DNA from: Lysinibacillus sp.
GTDB lineage: Bacteria; Bacillota; Bacilli; Bacillales_A; Planococcaceae
DNA: 64,000 nucleotides
Direction of reading: 5' to 3'
NCBI GenBank assembly: GCA_031181585.1
Contig: JAPSKP010000001.1
Location: forward strand, 112,939-176,938
Numbering within the stretch: position 1 is the first letter of the stretch; every line of letters starts with the position of its first letter. The notes beneath the pieces are model-generated. The model saw only the letters and a program-made list of their open reading frames with translations, did not search any database and was not told where the DNA came from. The position numbers were made by a program, and so were the translations under genes. Positions 36,010 to 45,683 of this stretch are shown piece by piece.

Positions 36010-37095
36010 TTATGCTCTTACTTCATACTGTTTCATGAATTTTAATACTTCCTCATAGAACGCATTAAATGTTGGAATATCCATTTGCTGCTGTTGGTCA
36101 GACAAGGCAATGGATGGATCCGGATGGACCTCCGCCATGACACCATCTGCACCGATAGCAATTGCCGCTTTTGCACATGGCAATAGTAAATCACGACGTC
36201 CTGTTGAATGTGTTACATCTACCATAACCGGCAAATGTGTTTCCTGCTTCAGGATTGGGACAGCTGAAATATCGAGCGTATTGCGAGTTGCCTTTTCATA
36301 CGTACGAATACCCCGTTCACATAGAATGATATTTTCATTCCCTTTAGACATGATATACTCCGCAGCATGGATAAATTCATCAATCGTTGCTGCCAAGCCA
36401 CGTTTTAGGAGAACAGGCTTATTAGTAGCTCCTGCTGCTTTTAACAGTTCAAAGTTTTGCATGTTACGTGCACCAATCTGAATTACATCGATATAGTCAA
36501 GTGCTGTATCTAAATCTGCTGGTGTAACAATTTCCGTAATAACACCAAGTCCGTATTCATTTGAGACTTGTTTTAAGATTTTCAACCCTTCCAAGCCAAG
36601 ACCTTGGAAATCATATGGAGATGTACGAGGCTTGTACGCTCCACCACGGATTAGCTTTAATCCTTTTTCTTGAATGGAAGCTGCTACTGCAGCAACCTGC
36701 TCGTATGATTCAACAGCACATGGACCGAACACAAAGGACGGCGCCCCTGTACCAATTAGTTCACCATTTACATTAATAACAGTATCTTCTGACTTTTCCT
36801 TTCGCGAAACAAGCAATTCTTTTTTCTTCTCTGCTTCTAACTGCTTCAGCGCCGTCTTGAAGATTTGTTTGAAAATATAATCTACTGTCATTTGATTTAA
36901 TGGACCAGTATTATGTTTTTTAATCAGGTCAAGCATGTGGCGTTCGCGTAGAGGATCATAACGGTTCACACCCTGCTTTTCTTTAATCTTGCCGATTTCA
37001 TTGACTACTTCTGCACGTTCATTGATTAAACGTAAAATTTCAAGGTTTAAATCATCAATGCGACTACGTAAACCTTCTAACTCGTTATGACTCAT
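36010..37095 (-). CDS. aroA: Bifunctional chorismate mutase / DAHP synthase
   Basis: The 361-residue first enzyme of the shikimate pathway is fused to chorismate mutase. The N-terminal AroQ-type mutase is at 1-90 ([30 protein letters not shown]), and the C-terminal DAHP synthase at about 100-355 ([36 protein letters not shown]). The mutase domain gives feedback by chorismate/prephenate. It is named as in B. subtilis and is not the EPSP synthase called aroA in E. coli. Its promoter is strong and its leader has a palindrome. Confidence 0.95.
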   Translation of the reverse strand: MSHNELEGLRSRIDDLNLEILRLINERAEVVNEIGKIKEKQGVNRYDPLRERHMLDLIKKHNTGPLNQMTVDYIFKQIFKTALKQLEAEKKKELLVSRKEKSEDTVINVNGELIGTGAPSFVFGPCAVESYEQVAAVAASIQEKGLKLIRGGAYKPRTSPYDFQGLGLEGLKILKQVSNEYGLGVITEIVTPADLDTALDYIDVIQIGARNMQNFELLKAAGATNKPVLLKRGLAATIDEFIHAAEYIMSKGNENIILCERGIRTYEKATRNTLDISAVPILKQETHLPVMVDVTHSTGRRDLLLPCAKAAIAIGADGVMAEVHPDPSIALSDQQQQMDIPTFNAFYEEVLKFMKQYEVRA

Positions 37096-37138
37096 ATTTG
37101 TTCTCCTCTCCCCTGTACCCTGCTCTTTCAGAACGCTG

Positions 37139-37155
37139 AAATGTATGATACATTT
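37139..37155. promoter_or_regulatory. 17-bp palindrome in the aroA leader
   Basis: AAATGTAT-G-ATACATTT is a perfect palindrome just downstream of the aroA transcription start. It is a candidate operator or RNA hairpin. Confidence 0.5.
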
Positions 37156-37170
37156 TAAAATAATAACACT

Positions 37171-37199
37171 ATTATAATCAACAAATGTGAGAATGTCAC
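37171..37199 (-). promoter_or_regulatory. aroA promoter
   Basis: GTGACA (37194-37199), 17-bp spacer, TATAAT (37171-37176). Confidence 0.8.
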
Positions 37200-37267
37200 G
37201 TCTTTTTAATTTAGCGCTTCAACTCACTAAAGTAAAATGGATTATAATAGGGAAGGAAGCGGTTACA

Positions 37268-39424
37268 TTGTCAGAAAAACTTTTTGCACTAGATATTGGT
37301 ACCCGTTCAGTTGTCGGCATTATATTAGAGGCTGAACAAGACCGATTTCACGTAGCAGATATTTTAGTAAAAGAACATAAAGAACGCGCAATGGTAGATG
37401 GTCAAATACATAATGTCCTCTATGTAGCGGATTTAATCAGCGAAATAAAGGCAGAACTGGAAGAGGCACATGGTCCTCTTCAAAAAGTAAATGTAGCAGC
37501 GGCTGGACGAGCATTGAAAACAGAACAGGCAAGCATGACGATTAATATAAAAAACCGGCCTATTTTCACTGAAGAAGATATCGCCCGGCTAGAACTGCAA
37601 GCCGTTCAGCAGGCGCAGGCACAGCTTTTGCAGCAGAAAGAAGATAGCAAAACAAGCCACTATTATTGTGTAGGCTACTCCGTTCTCTTCTATCGTTTAG
37701 ATGGCGAAGAAATTGGTAGTCTGGTAGACCAGCAAGGTGACGAGGCAACAGTGGAAGTAATTGCAACATTCCTACCCCGTGTTGTCGTAGAATCCCTGCT
37801 TGCTGCACTAAAAAGAGCCGATTTGGAAATGGAGGCACTGACATTGGAGCCAATTGCGGCAATCAATGTCCTTATCCCACCTACAATGCGCAGGTTGAAT
37901 GTAGCGCTTGTCGATATCGGGGCCGGTACATCTGATATCGCCATTACGGATAAAAGCACTGTAATTGCCTATGGAATGGTACCCACAGCCGGAGATGAGA
38001 TTACGGAGGCATTGAGTGATCATTATCTTCTTGATTTTCCAGTTGCTGAAATAGCAAAACGACAATTACATGAAGCAGAACAAATTGCTATTAAGGATAT
38101 TTTAGGATTCGATGAATTTCATCCACGCGAACAAGTACTTGCCGCCATCATGCCGGCAATCGAAAACCTGGCAAAAGCTATCGGGGAAGAAATATTGCGG
38201 CTAAACAATAACGCAGCTCCGAAAGCTGTAATGCTTGTTGGCGGCGGCAGTTTGACTCCAAACTTACCAGAAGAGCTATGTAAAGTCTTGAATTTACCTG
38301 CTAATCGTGTAGCAGTCCGTGGTATTGATGCTATTCAAAATTTGACGAGGGAAGAATCGATTCCTGTTACCCCTGAGTTAGTGACACCGATCGGTATTGC
38401 TATAGCGGCAAAAAAAGCCCCTATTCAATATATGTCACTAACGGTAAATGAGCAGGTTGTTCGTTTATTTGAGCTAAAGGAAATGACGGTAGCCGATGCC
38501 TTTCTGGCAGCAAATATCCGTGCTAGACAGCTTTATGGAAAGCCTGGGCACGGCCTGTCCATCACTGTGAACGGGCAAGATATTTTCATTCCAGGAGGAC
38601 ATGGCGAACCAGCGAATATTTTCGTAAACGGAGCACCTGCCTCTACAAAGACCGTTATTAAAAACGGTGACCGGATCGAGCTTGCTGAAGGGAAAGATGG
38701 TGAACCTGCTGTTGCCACTGTGCGGGATATTATTGATAATGTATCGACTCTAGCGGTAACGATCCAAGGTATACCTTATCAGATCGAACCAAAAGTCCTC
38801 GTAAATGGGCAGCCCGCTTCATTGGATAAACTCTTAGAGGATCGAGATATTCTTACATTCGAGATAGCAGAAACCATTGAAGATGTGTTCCTTTATACTA
38901 ACAATATTGAATACTTGGATAAGTTCGGTTCGTTTATCCTACACGTAGATGGAAAACCAACAATGCTGCCTGAATATTCATCTACACTTACGCTAAACGG
39001 GAAACCGGCTAAGCCGCATTATCCGGTTCAAAATGAAGACTCTATCAGCTTTAAGCAGGCAACGCTGCCAACTGCACAGCAAGTGGCAAATTCATTGAAT
39101 ATGACCCTCGAGGATCGGATTGTTGTTTCCTTCCAGCACGAGCAAGTCGAACTTTCGAAGAGCATGCGAGAGATACTTGTTAACGGTACTCCAGCACATC
39201 CTGATTCCGCCGTCCCAAATGGCGCAGCTATTCATTTTAAAACTCAGGATATAAGCAAATGGATTTATCAGGATGTATTCCGCTTTTCAAATTGGCAGCT
39301 GCCAATTAATTTCAAGGGACATTTTACTATACTGCGCAACGGGGAACCTTCGAGCTTTGATGCAGAAATTTTCGGCGGTGACCAGTTAGAAATTAAGCTC
39401 GTTGAACAAAATATTGAACTCTAA
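37268..39424 (+). CDS. FtsA/PilM-like ATPase with five C-terminal repeats
   Basis: In this 718-residue protein, residues 1-385 are an actin-fold FtsA/PilM-type domain: phosphate 1 loop FALDIGTRSVVG, an SHS2-like insert (about 25-95), phosphate 2 loop VALVDIGAGTSDIAI and the adenosine motif MLVGGGSLTPNLPE. Residues from about 405 form tandem units of 61-65 residues, each with a (V/L)NG-x-P(A/S) turn and an NGD-x-I-like strand; four are clear (430-475, 495-536, 556-599, 618-661) and a fifth is partial (686-713). No C-terminal amphipathic helix like that of FtsA is visible. The TTG at 37268 follows GGAAGGAAGCGG; the ATG at 37187 lacks a ribosome site. A role in division or the envelope is inferred. 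Confidence 0.75.
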   Translation: MSEKLFALDIGTRSVVGIILEAEQDRFHVADILVKEHKERAMVDGQIHNVLYVADLISEIKAELEEAHGPLQKVNVAAAGRALKTEQASMTINIKNRPIFTEEDIARLELQAVQQAQAQLLQQKEDSKTSHYYCVGYSVLFYRLDGEEIGSLVDQQGDEATVEVIATFLPRVVVESLLAALKRADLEMEALTLEPIAAINVLIPPTMRRLNVALVDIGAGTSDIAITDKSTVIAYGMVPTAGDEITEALSDHYLLDFPVAEIAKRQLHEAEQIAIKDILGFDEFHPREQVLAAIMPAIENLAKAIGEEILRLNNNAAPKAVMLVGGGSLTPNLPEELCKVLNLPANRVAVRGIDAIQNLTREESIPVTPELVTPIGIAIAAKKAPIQYMSLTVNEQVVRLFELKEMTVADAFLAANIRARQLYGKPGHGLSITVNGQDIFIPGGHGEPANIFVNGAPASTKTVIKNGDRIELAEGKDGEPAVATVRDIIDNVSTLAVTIQGIPYQIEPKVLVNGQPASLDKLLEDRDILTFEIAETIEDVFLYTNNIEYLDKFGSFILHVDGKPTMLPEYSSTLTLNGKPAKPHYPVQNEDSISFKQATLPTAQQVANSLNMTLEDRIVVSFQHEQVELSKSMREILVNGTPAHPDSAVPNGAAIHFKTQDISKWIYQDVFRFSNWQLPINFKGHFTILRNGEPSSFDAEIFGGDQLEIKLVEQNIEL

Positions 39425-39470
39425 TAAAAAGGCTGGTTTGACGATGATTCATCAAACCAGCCTTCTATTT
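39425..39470 (+). terminator. Terminator of the FtsA-like gene
   Basis: A 13-bp stem (AAGGCTGGTTTGA / TCAAACCAGCCTT) follows the stop. Confidence 0.85.
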
Positions 39471-39530
39471 GTTCGCCTATGCCTCTGCAACATTGTGTTC
39501 GGAGGCTTTCTTTTTAGCACAAGTAGAAAA

Positions 39531-40049
39531 TTAAATTGAAGATGGACGTGCAGAGTTTGAGATATCGTTGCCTTCAAGGGCATCCTCTAATAACCCTTCC
39601 TCTGTATGACGGTTCACAGCTGCTGCTTCTATCCCGTCTGTCATACCTCCTACAGCTAGCTCATCAAGCGGCTCTTCCCCTTCCGAAGATACAGTACCAT
39701 CATCAAACACTGTTGGTGTTTTTGATGATTTTGACTTCACCTTATCAACTAATTGAGTTGATTGCTCTTTCAATTGCTGTGATAATTGTGTTGTTTTCTC
39801 CTTAGCTGTTGAAGAAAACTCTACACTCTTGTCCTTTAAATTGACAGCTTGCGTTGCTACATCGCCACGTAGTTCACGACCTGCTTTTGGTGCCAGCAAT
39901 AATCCAGCTGCTGCCCCAACGATGCCTCCCACTAATGCACCAATTACGAAATCCTTGATATTCAAAGTTTCTTCTTCACCGTAAATCGTTCTGTTACTAT
40001 CCACATAATATACTTGCGGTAAATTGTTTGATGTGCCTTTATTTGTCAT
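39531..40049 (-). CDS. ytxH: YtxH-like stress protein
   Basis: The 172-residue protein carries the YtxH signature, a glycine-rich hydrophobic segment FVIGALVGGIVGAAAGLLLAPKAGRELR (about residues 32-60), then a Lys/Glu/Gln-rich helical region and an acidic tail. It is probably membrane-linked. In B. subtilis ytxGHJ is a general-stress operon. The start is ATG at 40049 with GAGGGTG upstream. It follows ytxG after a 44-bp gap holding a 12-bp tandem repeat. Molecular function is unknown. Confidence 0.85.
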   Translation of the reverse strand: MTNKGTSNNLPQVYYVDSNRTIYGEEETLNIKDFVIGALVGGIVGAAAGLLLAPKAGRELRGDVATQAVNLKDKSVEFSSTAKEKTTQLSQQLKEQSTQLVDKVKSKSSKTPTVFDDGTVSSEGEEPLDELAVGGMTDGIEAAAVNRHTEEGLLEDALEGNDISNSARPSSI

Positions 40050-40065
40050 TCTTAACACCCTCTTT

Positions 40066-40107
40066 GTTTTTATTTTTGTTTTTATTTTTGTTTTTATTTT
40101 TGTTTTT
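40066..40107. repeat. 12-bp tandem repeat between ytxG and ytxH
   Basis: Three perfect copies of GTTTTTATTTTT and half of a fourth. On the coding strand the unit reads AAA CAA AAA TAA, so each copy after the last ytxG codons carries an in-frame stop. Length change would alter the gap to the ytxH ribosome site, not the proteins. Confidence 0.9.
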
Positions 40108-40564
40108 CTTCAACGGGAGGCATTGTATCCACTACCGTTATATCCTGATTAATTGTTTTACGCTGTTTCCACTTATCTGCAATCCCCATTGCGACATTGC
40201 TCCACTGCACAACCTGTGCAATTTTTTCTTCATTACGTCCCACTTCTTTAGATACAGCTGACGTAACACGTTGTACAGAAGTATTTAATCCGTTTACAGA
40301 ATCACCGATTCCTTTAACGGCTTGGACTACTGAATTTAACTTCTCGGATTTTTGTGAAATATCATCCGCTAAGGAATTTGTTTTTGTTAAAAGAGTAGTT
40401 GTCTCACGTGTAATTCCTTCCATTTGCCCTTCAATGCCGGCTACTGTTGATGCGATGTTGTTTAAAGTATTCTTTAGTGAGAATAGTGTCATACCAACGC
40501 TGATACATAACACTAAAAAACCGATTGCAGCAACCAAAGCTGCGATATACAATACTACTTCCAT
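40094..40564 (-). CDS. ytxG: YtxG-like DUF948 protein
   Basis: The 156-residue protein has an N-terminal membrane helix (about 3-28) followed by a long helical region with heptad-like spacing (IASTVAGIEGQMEGITRETTTLLTKTNSLADDI), typical of DUF948. It is first of a pair with ytxH, as in B. subtilis. TAGGAGG precedes the ATG. Its last codons run into the tandem repeat. The biochemical role is unknown; the general-stress link is family knowledge. Confidence 0.87.
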   Translation of the reverse strand: MEVVLYIAALVAAIGFLVLCISVGMTLFSLKNTLNNIASTVAGIEGQMEGITRETTTLLTKTNSLADDISQKSEKLNSVVQAVKGIGDSVNGLNTSVQRVTSAVSKEVGRNEEKIAQVVQWSNVAMGIADKWKQRKTINQDITVVDTMPPVEEKQK

Positions 40565-40633
40565 GTGAAGACCTCCTATACATAGTTATCTTTTATGTTC
40601 GACAAAATATAAAAAAATCCTGCATCCCTTATG

Positions 40634-40668
40634 AAAAAACAGCTCATCCTCCAATAAAGAATAAGCTG
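40634..40668 (-). terminator. murC-side terminator
   Basis: On the minus strand CAGCTTAT...ATGAGCTG is followed by TTTTTT, upstream of ytxG and downstream of murC. Confidence 0.65.
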
Positions 40669-40669
40669 C

Positions 40670-40722
40670 TCAAGCTGTTTGTTACATACTTCCCTTACTG
40701 CGAGACATTTCAAACAGCTTGA
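40670..40722 (-). repeat. 12-bp inverted repeat competing with the terminator
   Basis: TCAAGCTGTTTG / CAAACAGCTTGA with a 29-base loop. The CAAACAGCT arm could also pair with AGCTGTTT of the terminator just downstream, so two folds exclude each other. Confidence 0.55.
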
Positions 40723-40751
40723 TCAGTTATGCACAACATCTATATTTTGTT

Positions 40752-42053
40752 TCACCCTTGTAAAAGCTGCTCAAACGCATCCTGGAATTTATGTACGTCG
40801 CCTGCGCCCATAAATAAGAATACTGCGTCTTTATGCTTCTGCAATGCAGCAATGGCATCTGTTTTCAGGATTGCGCTTCCCTCAATTAGGGCCGCTAAAT
40901 CATTGATCGTCAGCTCACCAGCCTGCTCGCGTGCGGAACCAAAAATATCGCATAAATAAACTGCATCTGCCTTTGAAAGACTAGCTGCAAAATTTTGCAG
41001 AAATGCCTGTGTACGGGAGAATGTATGCGGTTGGAAAACAGCAACAATCTCTCTGTCCGGATACTTTTGACGAGCTGCCTGTAATGTTGCCGAAATTTCT
41101 GTTGGATGATGTGCATAGTCATCTACCAATACATTGTTCCCAATTCTTGTTTCAGTAAAACGTCTTTTTACGCCGCCATACGTCTTTAAACGCTCTTGTA
41201 CAAGCTCTGCTGGAATTCCTTCATAATGACATAACGAAATAACTGCAAGCGAATTCAACACCGCATGATCACCATACAGCGGGATGAAAAATTTGTGGTA
41301 GAACTCATTACGTACATACACTTCAAATTCCGTTCCTTCAGTCGTCTTCACTACATTACGCGCAGCAAAGTCGTTTTCTGCTCCTAAACCGTAGTAAACT
41401 ACAGGAACATTTGCTTGAATACGCTGCAAATACTCATCATCACCGCAAGCAATAATTGCTTTCTTCACTTGAAGAGCAAGCTCTTCAAATGCATTGTACA
41501 CATCCTCGATATTTTTAAAATAATCCGGATGGTCAAAATCGATATTTGTCATTACCGCATAATCAGGATGATACGCTAGGAAATGACGGCGATATTCGCA
41601 CGCCTCCATCACAAAATAAGAGGCATCCTTTTTCCCCGAACCCGTACCGTCCCCAATTAGGAAAGAGGTAGGCATATGACCGCCAATAATATGACTCATC
41701 AAACCCGTTGTTGATGTTTTTCCATGCGCTCCTGTGATAGCGATAGATGTATATTTGCCAATGTAATCCCCTAAAAACTTATGATAGCGGATGACTTCGA
41801 CACCTAGTTCACGTGCCTTTACTAATTCCGGATGGTCATCTGGAAAAGCATTCCCTGCAATTACTGTCATGCCTGGTTTAATATTATTTTCATCAAATGG
41901 TTTAATTGTTATATTTCGCTCACGCAACGGCTGTTCAGTGAAATAATATGTCTCCACATCAGAACCCTGGACCTGCTCTCCAGCATCAAATAAAATCTGT
42001 GCCAATGGACTCATACCTGAGCCTTTAATACCTGTAAAATGGTAAAGTGTCAT
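40752..42053 (-). CDS. murC: UDP-N-acetylmuramate--L-alanine ligase
   Basis: The 433-residue cytosolic Mur ligase adds L-Ala to UDP-MurNAc. It has the N-terminal Rossmann region ([13 protein letters not shown]), the ATP loop GAHGKTST at 108-114, a central [12 protein letters not shown] and the C-terminal [18 protein letters not shown] ribosome site precedes the ATG. It lies between sftA and ytxG as in B. subtilis. Identity is secure. Confidence 0.97.
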   Translation of the reverse strand: MTLYHFTGIKGSGMSPLAQILFDAGEQVQGSDVETYYFTEQPLRERNITIKPFDENNIKPGMTVIAGNAFPDDHPELVKARELGVEVIRYHKFLGDYIGKYTSIAITGAHGKTSTTGLMSHIIGGHMPTSFLIGDGTGSGKKDASYFVMEACEYRRHFLAYHPDYAVMTNIDFDHPDYFKNIEDVYNAFEELALQVKKAIIACGDDEYLQRIQANVPVVYYGLGAENDFAARNVVKTTEGTEFEVYVRNEFYHKFFIPLYGDHAVLNSLAVISLCHYEGIPAELVQERLKTYGGVKRRFTETRIGNNVLVDDYAHHPTEISATLQAARQKYPDREIVAVFQPHTFSRTQAFLQNFAASLSKADAVYLCDIFGSAREQAGELTINDLAALIEGSAILKTDAIAALQKHKDAVFLFMGAGDVHKFQDAFEQLLQG

Positions 42054-42256
42054 GTTGAAACCTCCTAGGAGTCTAATGCTCCCGTTAAATATTAGGGAAG
42101 TAAGTGGAGAAATCTACGCCTGTTCAAGTGATAGTTGACCAGAGGAAGAATCAGCCCTGCCGACTAGCCGTCTATTCAATACCCCAAAACGTATAAATCT
42201 ACACACCTTGCCCCGATTGAATTTTTTTATTTCCTGTTTATTAAAATGACTGTTCT

Positions 42257-42265
42257 ATTATAGCA
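42257..42265 (-). promoter_or_regulatory. murC extended -10 promoter
   Basis: The minus strand reads TGCTATAAT, a complete extended -10, about 205 bp upstream of murC. No good -35 is seen. Confidence 0.5.
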
Positions 42266-42317
42266 TTTCTTAAGAGGAACGCTACTTGAGGGACTTTTCT
42301 AACTTTTCTGAATCCCT

Positions 42318-45300
42318 TTATTCAAACATCGAAATGATATCGGATTCCGTAATAAATACATCTCGCGGCTTGCTGCCCTTCTGTTCAGAGACGAAACCGT
42401 GTCGCTCTAACATATCGACAAGTCTTGCTGCCCGATTGTAACCGATTTTATATCGACGCTGGATAGATGAAGTCGAAGCCGTGCCTTGCTCAAACACATA
42501 ACGGCATACTTCTTCAAATAATTCATCCTGCTCCTCCACAATTTCCGCTTTTTTTAATAACTCATCATGCTCAAACATGTATTCCGGCTCACCCTGGTCG
42601 CGTACATAAGCGATAATATCCTCGATTTCATCATCAGTCACAAACGTTCCCTGTAAACGGACCGGCGCCGGCATACCATTGCCTAAGTAAAGCATATCTC
42701 CCCGTCCAAGTAATCTTTCTGCACCCTGCATATCTAAAATTGTACGCGAATCGACAGCAGATGATACCGCAAACGCAATACGCGTCGGGATATTCGACTT
42801 AATCAAGCCCGTTATAACATCAACAGATGGCCGCTGTGTCGCTACAATCAGGTGGATACCGCATGCACGCGCCTTTTGGGCAATACGACAGATAGCCTCC
42901 TCTACATCAGCAGGTGACATCATCATAAGATCTGCTAATTCATCAATGACAATTAAAATATATGGCATCTTTTGTGCGTACTGCCCAGCCTTTTCTGCCT
43001 GCTGATTGAAACGTGTAATATCTCTTACTCCTGCGTGCATGAAAAGCTGATAGCGTCTTTCCATTTCCTCAACGGCCCACTTCAGTGCAGCAGTCGCAGC
43101 TTTTACATCTGTAATAACTGGGCTGACAAGGTGCGGAATATGATTGAATGGCGCCAGCTCTACCATTTTCGGATCAATAAGCATCAGCTTTAGCTCATGC
43201 GGATCTGCTTTGTAAAGAAGGCTGACAAGAATTGAATTGATACATACCGACTTTCCTGAACCTGTCGCTCCCGCTATTAGCCCATGCGGCATTTTCCGAA
43301 GGTCGATTGTAACTGGCTGTCCTGTTAAATCAAGACCTAGCGCCGCCTCAAGCGGCGATTCAGATTCCTGGAATCCATCACTATCCGTCACTTCCGATAA
43401 ACGCACAGCACGTGCTACACGATTTGGGATTTCTATCCCGATGGAATGCTTACCAGGTATTGGCGCATCAATCCGAATATCCCTTGCTGCAAGCGCCAGC
43501 TTGATATCATCTGCCAAGCCGCGCACCTTGCTCACTTTTGTACCATGGGCCACTGTAATTTCAAATTGAGTAACAGCCGGTCCCTGGACAATAGATACAA
43601 TTTCTGCGTCAATATGGAAATAAGAAAGAGCCATGATTAGCCGTTCTCCCTGCTCATCCATCCATCCCCAATCCTCTGTTTTTTCTTCAGGAGGTGCTAG
43701 GAATGATAACGGAGGTTTTTCATAATGACGGCTAAATTTCAGCTCGGTCTGCTCTTCTTGCACTTCCACCGTCGCTGCTGTCTGTTGTTCTATCTCATGG
43801 CCAGGAAGGTTTACAGGAGGTGCCTGCATAAGTTTATCTTCATCCTCTTGATCTTCTGCTGCAGCATGCAGCAGACGCTCCACTTCATCACCTTGCGGCA
43901 GTACACTTCTAGTATTTTCTGCTTCCTCTTCTTCTAAAAGAACAATCGGTAACTGTTTTAGTGTGTTTTGACTTACCTCTTTTTGTTCCTCAACCAATTG
44001 CATACTTGCAGACTCTTCTTTTTCAGTTAATTCTACAATATGCTCCATTTCAGCAGCTGTCTCTTCTCTTTCCAAAACGGCTACTGCATTAGAAGCTGAC
44101 TCCCTAGCGATTGCCTTGTCCATATCGTTAGCCGGGATAGACAATACAGTATCTTGCTCCGAGTGAACGTCTTCTCGGAATGGTTCAGACATCTCGTTCT
44201 TTGTTTCTTGTTCTTCTTGCCTTTTTTTTCGTAGCTGCTCTTGCAAAATTTCTTTTGCAAGCATTTTTTTCTTATCTGAGTTTAGCATGAGTACATTGAA
44301 AGGAAGGCGGCTCCCCGCTGAAGCAGGCTTTGGCTCTTCCGGTTTGACTTGTACAAATTCATTTTGCTGTGCTTGCTCTACATTTAATTGGCCGATATGA
44401 ATTGTAGAGTTTTCGATCTTAACATGCTTTACTTGTACATCTGATAATGCATCAGAGGACTCTTGCGGCTCTTGTTTTTTAGCTCCAGGGATTGACCCAT
44501 GGACCATTTTTTCTTCTGATACTTGATTTACAGCTTCTTCTACTGTTTCAATGACAATCAAGGAATCGTTTTCCTCATAAAGAGCCGGATCTACTTCAAC
44601 TGGCTTTTCTTTTTCTTCTATTCCTTCTATTGTTAAATCAATTGTTTTTGTATATGGCTCATCCAGCATTGTCGCTGCGGCTTCAACTGGCTCTTTCTCT
44701 GCAATTTCTTCCTCGTACAAATCTGCTGTTGCAGATAGGTTTTCGTTCTGCTCCTCTTCATCGCTGAAGAATTCACTAAATTCTCTAATGTGCAATGGCT
44801 GATCCATTTCCGTCATATTCATTTCAACAGGCACTATAGTTCTTTCTTCTGCAGTTTCTCCTGTTTCCGCCTGTTTTTCTGCCATGAGCTGTTCAATCGG
44901 CTTTGGTTTTTGAAAACCATGAACCGGGGATGGAACTTCCGTCGGGACAAAACGCTTACGATTTTCTAATGGATTTATAAATTCCCGGTTGACCTCTTTT
45001 TCATCCAGCATAGTTTTTTTCGGTGGCAGCTCCCGCTTTTCTTTCTTTGTGGCAAGCGCTCTTTCCTCTTTCTTTATCGAAAGCTTTCGGGCCCCTCTCG
45101 GCTGGCTGCGAATCACATTCGAATGGCCCGTACGCTGCTGTCTACGTTCCAGTAGGTCCCGAATACCCTGAACCTCTACATCATATACTTTGGAGCTGGC
45201 GTGCTGTAAATGCTTTGGTAGCTCAAGCGGCTTTTCCTCACTGGATGATGATGTATGTGCAGCCTGTGTTTTATGGGTCTGCTTTGGTGCATGAGGAATA

Positions 45301-45464
45301 ATTTCCTCATCTGCAATTAATGGAAAGCGGAAGGAAGTTTTTCTCTCCTTTGGCTGCTCTTCCTGATACTCCTCAAAATCTTCTTCTACGTATTCTTCAT
45401 ATTCATCATATTGTTCATTATCATTATGAAATAATTCATTAATTTTCTTTTTAAACCAGTTCAT
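42318..45464 (-). CDS. sftA: DNA translocase SftA (FtsK/SpoIIIE family)
   Basis: The 1048-residue soluble septal DNA pump moves trapped chromosome before septum closure. Residues 1-600 form an acidic, Glu/Gln-rich low-complexity linker without membrane helices, which separates it from SpoIIIE/FtsK. The motor follows: Walker A GATGSGKSV with Lys738, Walker B ILIVIDELADLMM, then VATQRPSVDVITG. The C-terminal winged-helix gamma domain (EEVCRYVFEQGTASTSSIQRRYKIGYNRAARLVDMLE) recognises chromosome-orienting sequences. It is about 100 residues longer than the B. subtilis protein, mostly in the linker. Confidence 0.95.
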   Translation of the reverse strand: MNWFKKKINELFHNDNEQYDEYEEYVEEDFEEYQEEQPKERKTSFRFPLIADEEIIPHAPKQTHKTQAAHTSSSSEEKPLELPKHLQHASSKVYDVEVQGIRDLLERRQQRTGHSNVIRSQPRGARKLSIKKEERALATKKEKRELPPKKTMLDEKEVNREFINPLENRKRFVPTEVPSPVHGFQKPKPIEQLMAEKQAETGETAEERTIVPVEMNMTEMDQPLHIREFSEFFSDEEEQNENLSATADLYEEEIAEKEPVEAAATMLDEPYTKTIDLTIEGIEEKEKPVEVDPALYEENDSLIVIETVEEAVNQVSEEKMVHGSIPGAKKQEPQESSDALSDVQVKHVKIENSTIHIGQLNVEQAQQNEFVQVKPEEPKPASAGSRLPFNVLMLNSDKKKMLAKEILQEQLRKKRQEEQETKNEMSEPFREDVHSEQDTVLSIPANDMDKAIARESASNAVAVLEREETAAEMEHIVELTEKEESASMQLVEEQKEVSQNTLKQLPIVLLEEEEAENTRSVLPQGDEVERLLHAAAEDQEDEDKLMQAPPVNLPGHEIEQQTAATVEVQEEQTELKFSRHYEKPPLSFLAPPEEKTEDWGWMDEQGERLIMALSYFHIDAEIVSIVQGPAVTQFEITVAHGTKVSKVRGLADDIKLALAARDIRIDAPIPGKHSIGIEIPNRVARAVRLSEVTDSDGFQESESPLEAALGLDLTGQPVTIDLRKMPHGLIAGATGSGKSVCINSILVSLLYKADPHELKLMLIDPKMVELAPFNHIPHLVSPVITDVKAATAALKWAVEEMERRYQLFMHAGVRDITRFNQQAEKAGQYAQKMPYILIVIDELADLMMMSPADVEEAICRIAQKARACGIHLIVATQRPSVDVITGLIKSNIPTRIAFAVSSAVDSRTILDMQGAERLLGRGDMLYLGNGMPAPVRLQGTFVTDDEIEDIIAYVRDQGEPEYMFEHDELLKKAEIVEEQDELFEEVCRYVFEQGTASTSSIQRRYKIGYNRAARLVDMLERHGFVSEQKGSKPRDVFITESDIISMFE

Positions 45465-45637
45465 TTCGTATCACTTCTTTCTACTTAAAGGCATAGCTCT
45501 TTTATTATAAAATAAATTTCACGTTCACACCTCATAAAAACTGCGTTTACGAAAAAATACATAGTATTGCTTAATTCAATTCACATATACTTTAAACAAA
45601 TTTTGTAATCAGAAGAATATCATACCTTGGGGATATT

Positions 45638-45676
45638 AAAAAAACCAGCATGGAGGTAAAGTTCTCCTGCTGGTTT
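45638..45676 (-). terminator. ytpR terminator
   Basis: AAACCAGCA / TGCTGGTTT followed on the minus strand by TTTTTAA. Confidence 0.88.
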
Positions 45677-45683
45677 GACCTTG

